Shown here one piece after another: positions 34,382 to 37,319 of a DNA stretch of 37,319 bases. This DNA is from Chlorobiota bacterium. Its GTDB lineage: Bacteria; Bacteroidota; Chlorobiia; Chlorobiales; Chlorobiaceae. Made by a program: the position numbers and the translations under genes. Below the pieces are notes generated by a model. That model was not told the DNA's origin. It did no database searches and saw nothing but the letters and a program-made list of their open reading frames with translations. Each line of letters opens with the position of its first letter. Positions within the stretch are counted from its first letter, which is position 1. Location of the stretch: NCBI GenBank assembly GCA_016866305.1, contig VGMX01000020.1, forward strand, positions 1 through 37,319. Direction: 5' to 3'.

Positions 34382-35659
34382 ATGAACACGACCCAGACCT
34401 TTTCAGTGTTACGCCAGCAGGCAGGTTTGTCGATTGACAAAATTGCTCATATCACCGGATACAGCCAGAGAGAGGTTTACCGCTGGGAAAAAAACGAGGT
34501 TGTGCCCCGAAAAATGGTGCTTGACCAGCTCACAAGAATTGCCCAGCCTTTATCAACCTATGGAAAAGACTCTTCCGGCTTTACCTTCATTGATCTTTTT
34601 GCAGGTATTGGAGGCATGAGAAAAGCCTTTGAGGAGCTTGGTGGCAGATGCGTGTTTACAAGCGAATGGGACAAGTATTCCCGTCAGACCTACTGTGCAA
34701 ATTTCGATTGTGACCACGAGATTGGCGGCGACATCACAAAAATTGATGCCCGCGACATTCCGTCACATGATATTCTGGTTGCGGGCTTTCCCTGCCAGCC
34801 TTTTTCAATAGCAGGGGTTTCCAAAAAAAATGCTCTCGGCAAACCTCACGGATTCGCTGACAAAACCCAGGGGACCCTCTTTTTTGATGTGGCAAGGATT
34901 ATTGAGTACCATCAACCGAAGGCGATCCTGCTTGAAAATGTCAAAAACCTTCAGCGGCATGACAAAGGGAAAACATTTGCTGTTATCAAGGAAACGCTCA
35001 CAGAACTGGGCTATTACTTTGACTGGAAAATCATTGATGCCGGAAACTGGGTTCCCCAACACCGGGAGCGAATATTTATTGCCGGATTCAGGGAGGATTG
35101 CGGATTCAGCTTTGACCGGTTTGATCTGCCGCAAGGCTGCGAGCGTCCGGTCATAGAAACCATATTGCACCCGGAAAAAGGTATGGAAGATGAGGAACCG
35201 CCATATACAGTCGGCCCGTTGGCAAGAATATCCGACCGCTACACCCTTTCGGATCATCTCTGGGAGTATCTTCAGAAGTACGCAGAAAAACATCGGGCAA
35301 AAGGCAATGGTTTCGGATTCGGCCTTGTCGGCCCACACGATGTAGCCAGAACACTTTCGGCAAGGTATTACAAGGATGGTTCCGAGATACTGGTGAAGCA
35401 GGAGGGGAAAAATCCCCGCAGGCTGACGCCGAGGGAGTGTGCACGTTTGATGGGTTTTGACACGCCCAATGGCAACAGTTTTGTTATTCCTGTTTCGGAT
35501 ACACAGGCTTACCGGCAGTTCGGAAATGCGGTGGTTGTTCCTGTCGTCAGGTCAGTAGCCCGGTATATGCTTGAATATCTGATGGACGGTGTTTCATCCG
35601 ACCAGTTACGTTTTGACTTTGGCATTCTGATGGCGGACAACGCTGTTCAGTATGGCTGA
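34382..35659 (+). CDS. DNA (cytosine-5-)-methyltransferase with N-terminal HTH (Dcm / M.EcoRII / M.SsoII type)
   Basis: A 425-residue C5 methyltransferase. Residues 5-50 form an XRE-like helix-turn-helix (LRQQAGLSIDKIAHITGYSQ, then REVYRWEKNEVVPRK). The catalytic domain has TFIDLFAGIGG (68-78), GFPCQPFSIAG with catalytic Cys138, the ENV motif (185-187), the QHRERIFIAGF motif (226-236) and the C-terminal RLTPRECARLMGF and FGNAVVVPVV. An HTH followed by this domain is the Dcm/EcoRII/SsoII layout, whose members methylate the inner C of CCWGG or CCNGG. GAGAGG before the ATG supports this start. It overlaps vsr by eight bases. Visibly lower GC than flanking genes suggests transfer. Confidence 0.93.
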   Translation: MNTTQTFSVLRQQAGLSIDKIAHITGYSQREVYRWEKNEVVPRKMVLDQLTRIAQPLSTYGKDSSGFTFIDLFAGIGGMRKAFEELGGRCVFTSEWDKYSRQTYCANFDCDHEIGGDITKIDARDIPSHDILVAGFPCQPFSIAGVSKKNALGKPHGFADKTQGTLFFDVARIIEYHQPKAILLENVKNLQRHDKGKTFAVIKETLTELGYYFDWKIIDAGNWVPQHRERIFIAGFREDCGFSFDRFDLPQGCERPVIETILHPEKGMEDEEPPYTVGPLARISDRYTLSDHLWEYLQKYAEKHRAKGNGFGFGLVGPHDVARTLSARYYKDGSEILVKQEGKNPRRLTPRECARLMGFDTPNGNSFVIPVSDTQAYRQFGNAVVVPVVRSVARYMLEYLMDGVSSDQLRFDFGILMADNAVQYG

Positions 35660-36182
35660 TGTTGTTTCGCCGGAAACACGAAGCCGCATGATGTCCGGCA
35701 TCCGGGCAAAGAATTCCATTCCCGAAATGAAGGTGCGCAGAGGCCTTCATGCAAGGGGATTCAGATTCAGGCTCCATTGCAGGGAATTGCCCGGCAAGCC
35801 GGATATTGTTTTTCCGAAGTATCGTGCCGTTATTTTTGTTCATGGGTGTTTCTGGCATGCCCACGAATGCACTCTGTTCAAATGGCCGAAAACAAGGGAG
35901 GATTTCTGGAAAGAGAAGATCGGCAACAACAGAATCCGTGACCTTGCTGTCATGGATGAACTTGCAGGGCAAGGCTGGAGAGTTCTGATTGTCTGGGAGT
36001 GTGCCCTGAAGGGCAAGGGGCGCAGGCCGATCGATGAAGTTGTTGACTCCTGTGCAGAGTGGCTGCTTTCAAGCTCTACAAAACGTGAAATCAGAGGGCA
36101 ACATGCGACTATCGACATTGCAATCGATCATGAAAAACAAGGGTTGCCGGACGATTTACGCGAAGGTACTCGCCGCAAATGA
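35652..36182 (+). CDS. vsr: Very short patch repair (Vsr) DNA mismatch endonuclease
   Basis: A 176-residue Vsr, longer than the 156 of E. coli by a C-terminal tail. The N-terminal RSRMMSGIRAKNSIPEMKVRRGLHARG is the family signature. Catalytic Asp51 sits in LPGKPDIV, and H64, C66, H69, H71 and C73 (VHGCFWHAHEC) keep the same positions as in E. coli, including the zinc ligands. Vsr nicks beside the T of T:G mismatches formed when 5-methylcytosine deaminates in the methylated site. Its overlap with the methyltransferase gene shows they work as a pair. Confidence 0.94.
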   Translation: MADVVSPETRSRMMSGIRAKNSIPEMKVRRGLHARGFRFRLHCRELPGKPDIVFPKYRAVIFVHGCFWHAHECTLFKWPKTREDFWKEKIGNNRIRDLAVMDELAGQGWRVLIVWECALKGKGRRPIDEVVDSCAEWLLSSSTKREIRGQHATIDIAIDHEKQGLPDDLREGTRRK

Positions 36183-37319
36183 CAACAGGAAGCAGCAGGT
36201 CTATTTCGGCGGTGATTTCCAGGCGATCAACATTATTCCCTTTGACACGATAGCTCCTGATCCCGACAAGCCTCATATTTTCAAGGCACCTCTCAATTTC
36301 TGGTGGCTTTCCGACGACGGGAACTTGCACAATGCTTCCCGAGCCCGGCTCATACTCTATCCCCAATATCCGGAAGTAAGGTTTTCGGGCTTCCTCCAGG
36401 GCTGTTCCGCTGCTCCGTCGGAACTCATGGACGAGCGTCTGAGACTGGCAGGGCGTATCCTTTTTCTTGGAATATCTCCTGACGGCAGAATTATTGGTTA
36501 CCTGTGCCACCCTGAAAGTGAACTTGCCCGGGAGTTCACTTCCCTCGGAGAACTGCCCCGAAGCGGGGTTTTTCTTGAACCCGGCCTCGGAACCGGAGTC
36601 CTTGATGATAGATCGTTACTCATCGAAAAATTGAGAGATATTCATCAGAAAGGCTGGATCCGATCAAGAAAACTTGGCAGCAACGGTGTGATTTTACCCT
36701 GCGAAGCTCCCAATTGCGGAGGGATGACTCTTGAAGCAGAACTGGATATTATACCCAACAGCCGCTCGGAGCCGGACTGGCTTGGCTACGAAGTAAAGCA
36801 GTACAATGTCAGCAACTTTCAGAGGATCAACAGTGGCATACTGACGCTCATGACCCCCGAGCCGACCGGCGGATATTACCGGAGCGCCGGTATTGAAGCG
36901 TTTATTCGCAAATTCGGCTATCCCGATATGACTGGTGCCGCTGATCGTGGCGATCGTCTGAATTTCGGAGGTATTCACAAAGTAGGAGAGTATCACCGCC
37001 TGACAAACCTTCAGATTGTGCTTAAAGGCTTTGATGCCACCAAGGGCAAAATCACCGACGCAACGGGCGGAATCTCGCTGATGAACAGTGAAGGTGAAGA
37101 GGCTGCGATCTGGGGATATGCTGAAGTTATGGCCAAATGGAACCGGAAGCACAACAAGGCAGTCTACATCCCGAGCCGCTGTGTTCAGTCACCCGAACGC
37201 CGTTACTGGTACGGCAACCTGATTCGAATTTGTACAGGAACAGATTTTTTGAAGTACCTGCAGGCGATGGCGGAAGGCAAGGTCTACTACGATCCGAGCA
37301 TCAAACTGGAGAATGCTTC
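36103..37319 (+). CDS. MvaI/BcnI-family type II restriction endonuclease (cut by window edge)
   Basis: The frame is open from 36103 to the right edge (405 codons seen, no stop). The C-terminal part holds GWIRSRKLGSNGV, MTLEAELDIIPN and EPDWLGYEVKQYN. D225, E230 and K232 keep the D-x4-E-x-K spacing of the MvaI active site. MvaI and BcnI cut CCWGG and CCSGG. Those enzymes are about 240 residues; here about 165 residues of unknown type precede the nuclease. I start at the ATG at 36103 because AGAGGG is at good spacing, giving an 80-base overlap with vsr; an ATG at 36130 has no ribosome site. It completes the restriction-modification unit. Confidence 0.88.
   Translation, partial: MRLSTLQSIMKNKGCRTIYAKVLAANDNRKQQVYFGGDFQAINIIPFDTIAPDPDKPHIFKAPLNFWWLSDDGNLHNASRARLILYPQYPEVRFSGFLQGCSAAPSELMDERLRLAGRILFLGISPDGRIIGYLCHPESELAREFTSLGELPRSGVFLEPGLGTGVLDDRSLLIEKLRDIHQKGWIRSRKLGSNGVILPCEAPNCGGMTLEAELDIIPNSRSEPDWLGYEVKQYNVSNFQRINSGILTLMTPEPTGGYYRSAGIEAFIRKFGYPDMTGAADRGDRLNFGGIHKVGEYHRLTNLQIVLKGFDATKGKITDATGGISLMNSEGEEAAIWGYAEVMAKWNRKHNKAVYIPSRCVQSPERRYWYGNLIRICTGTDFLKYLQAMAEGKVYYDPSIKLENA

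Overview
This 37.3 kb window looks like a chromosomal segment of a green sulfur bacterium (Chlorobiaceae: Chlorobium, Chlorobaculum or Pelodictyon type). The assignment is an inference. It rests on the moderately GC-rich coding sequence and on the gene complement: a single-RRM RNA-binding protein, a Dps-like ferritin, an ArsA-family ATPase with a C-terminal HSP20-like tail, a clustered indolepyruvate:ferredoxin oxidoreductase, and a DUF1997-like protein otherwise typical of phototrophs. No rRNA, insertion sequence, CRISPR array or prophage was seen.

Layout. 1-124 is the start of an ammonium transporter (minus strand, cut by the window edge). 541-2350 holds an RNA-binding protein and a minus-strand epimerase/Dps-like ferritin pair. 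2579-4294 is a cyanophycin-synthetase-like ATP-grasp ligase that lacks the Mur-ligase half. 4329-15009 is mainly housekeeping: serC-glmS and pyrF (minus), ftsH-acyP (plus), tRNA-Val(UAC) (minus), then dxr, rseP and prfA (plus). 15173-17673 carries a DUF1997-like protein, a nitroreductase and an ArsA/Get3-family ATPase.

17845-23061 is an aromatic-acid module: iorA, iorB, an arylacetate-CoA ligase (paaK), a tandem ACT protein and a PLP aminotransferase. Together these could interconvert aromatic amino acids, arylpyruvates, arylacetyl-CoA and free arylacetates, in either direction. The IorA here has no C-terminal ferredoxin domain.

23112-29869 is a divergent regulatory unit. A GAF-GAF-AAA+-Fis type sigma-54 activator (minus) faces a TolC / universal-stress-protein / EmrA / EmrB efflux operon (plus). 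A well-matched -24/-12 promoter and perfect palindromes lie between them, so the activator very probably switches the pump on. This is the best-supported regulatory circuit in the window.

29874-34093 holds a lipoprotein MsrB, a membrane protein that aligns with the WecA/MraY phosphosugar-transferase family but has lost its catalytic motifs, an MFS exporter, and a secreted protein with a Gly-Pro-Ile linker and a duplicated domain. 34382 to the right edge is a type II restriction-modification locus that is less GC-rich than its surroundings and probably acquired: an HTH-fused cytosine-C5 methyltransferase, a Vsr mismatch endonuclease and an MvaI/BcnI-type endonuclease (cut by the window edge). 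It is predicted to act on a CCNGG-type site.
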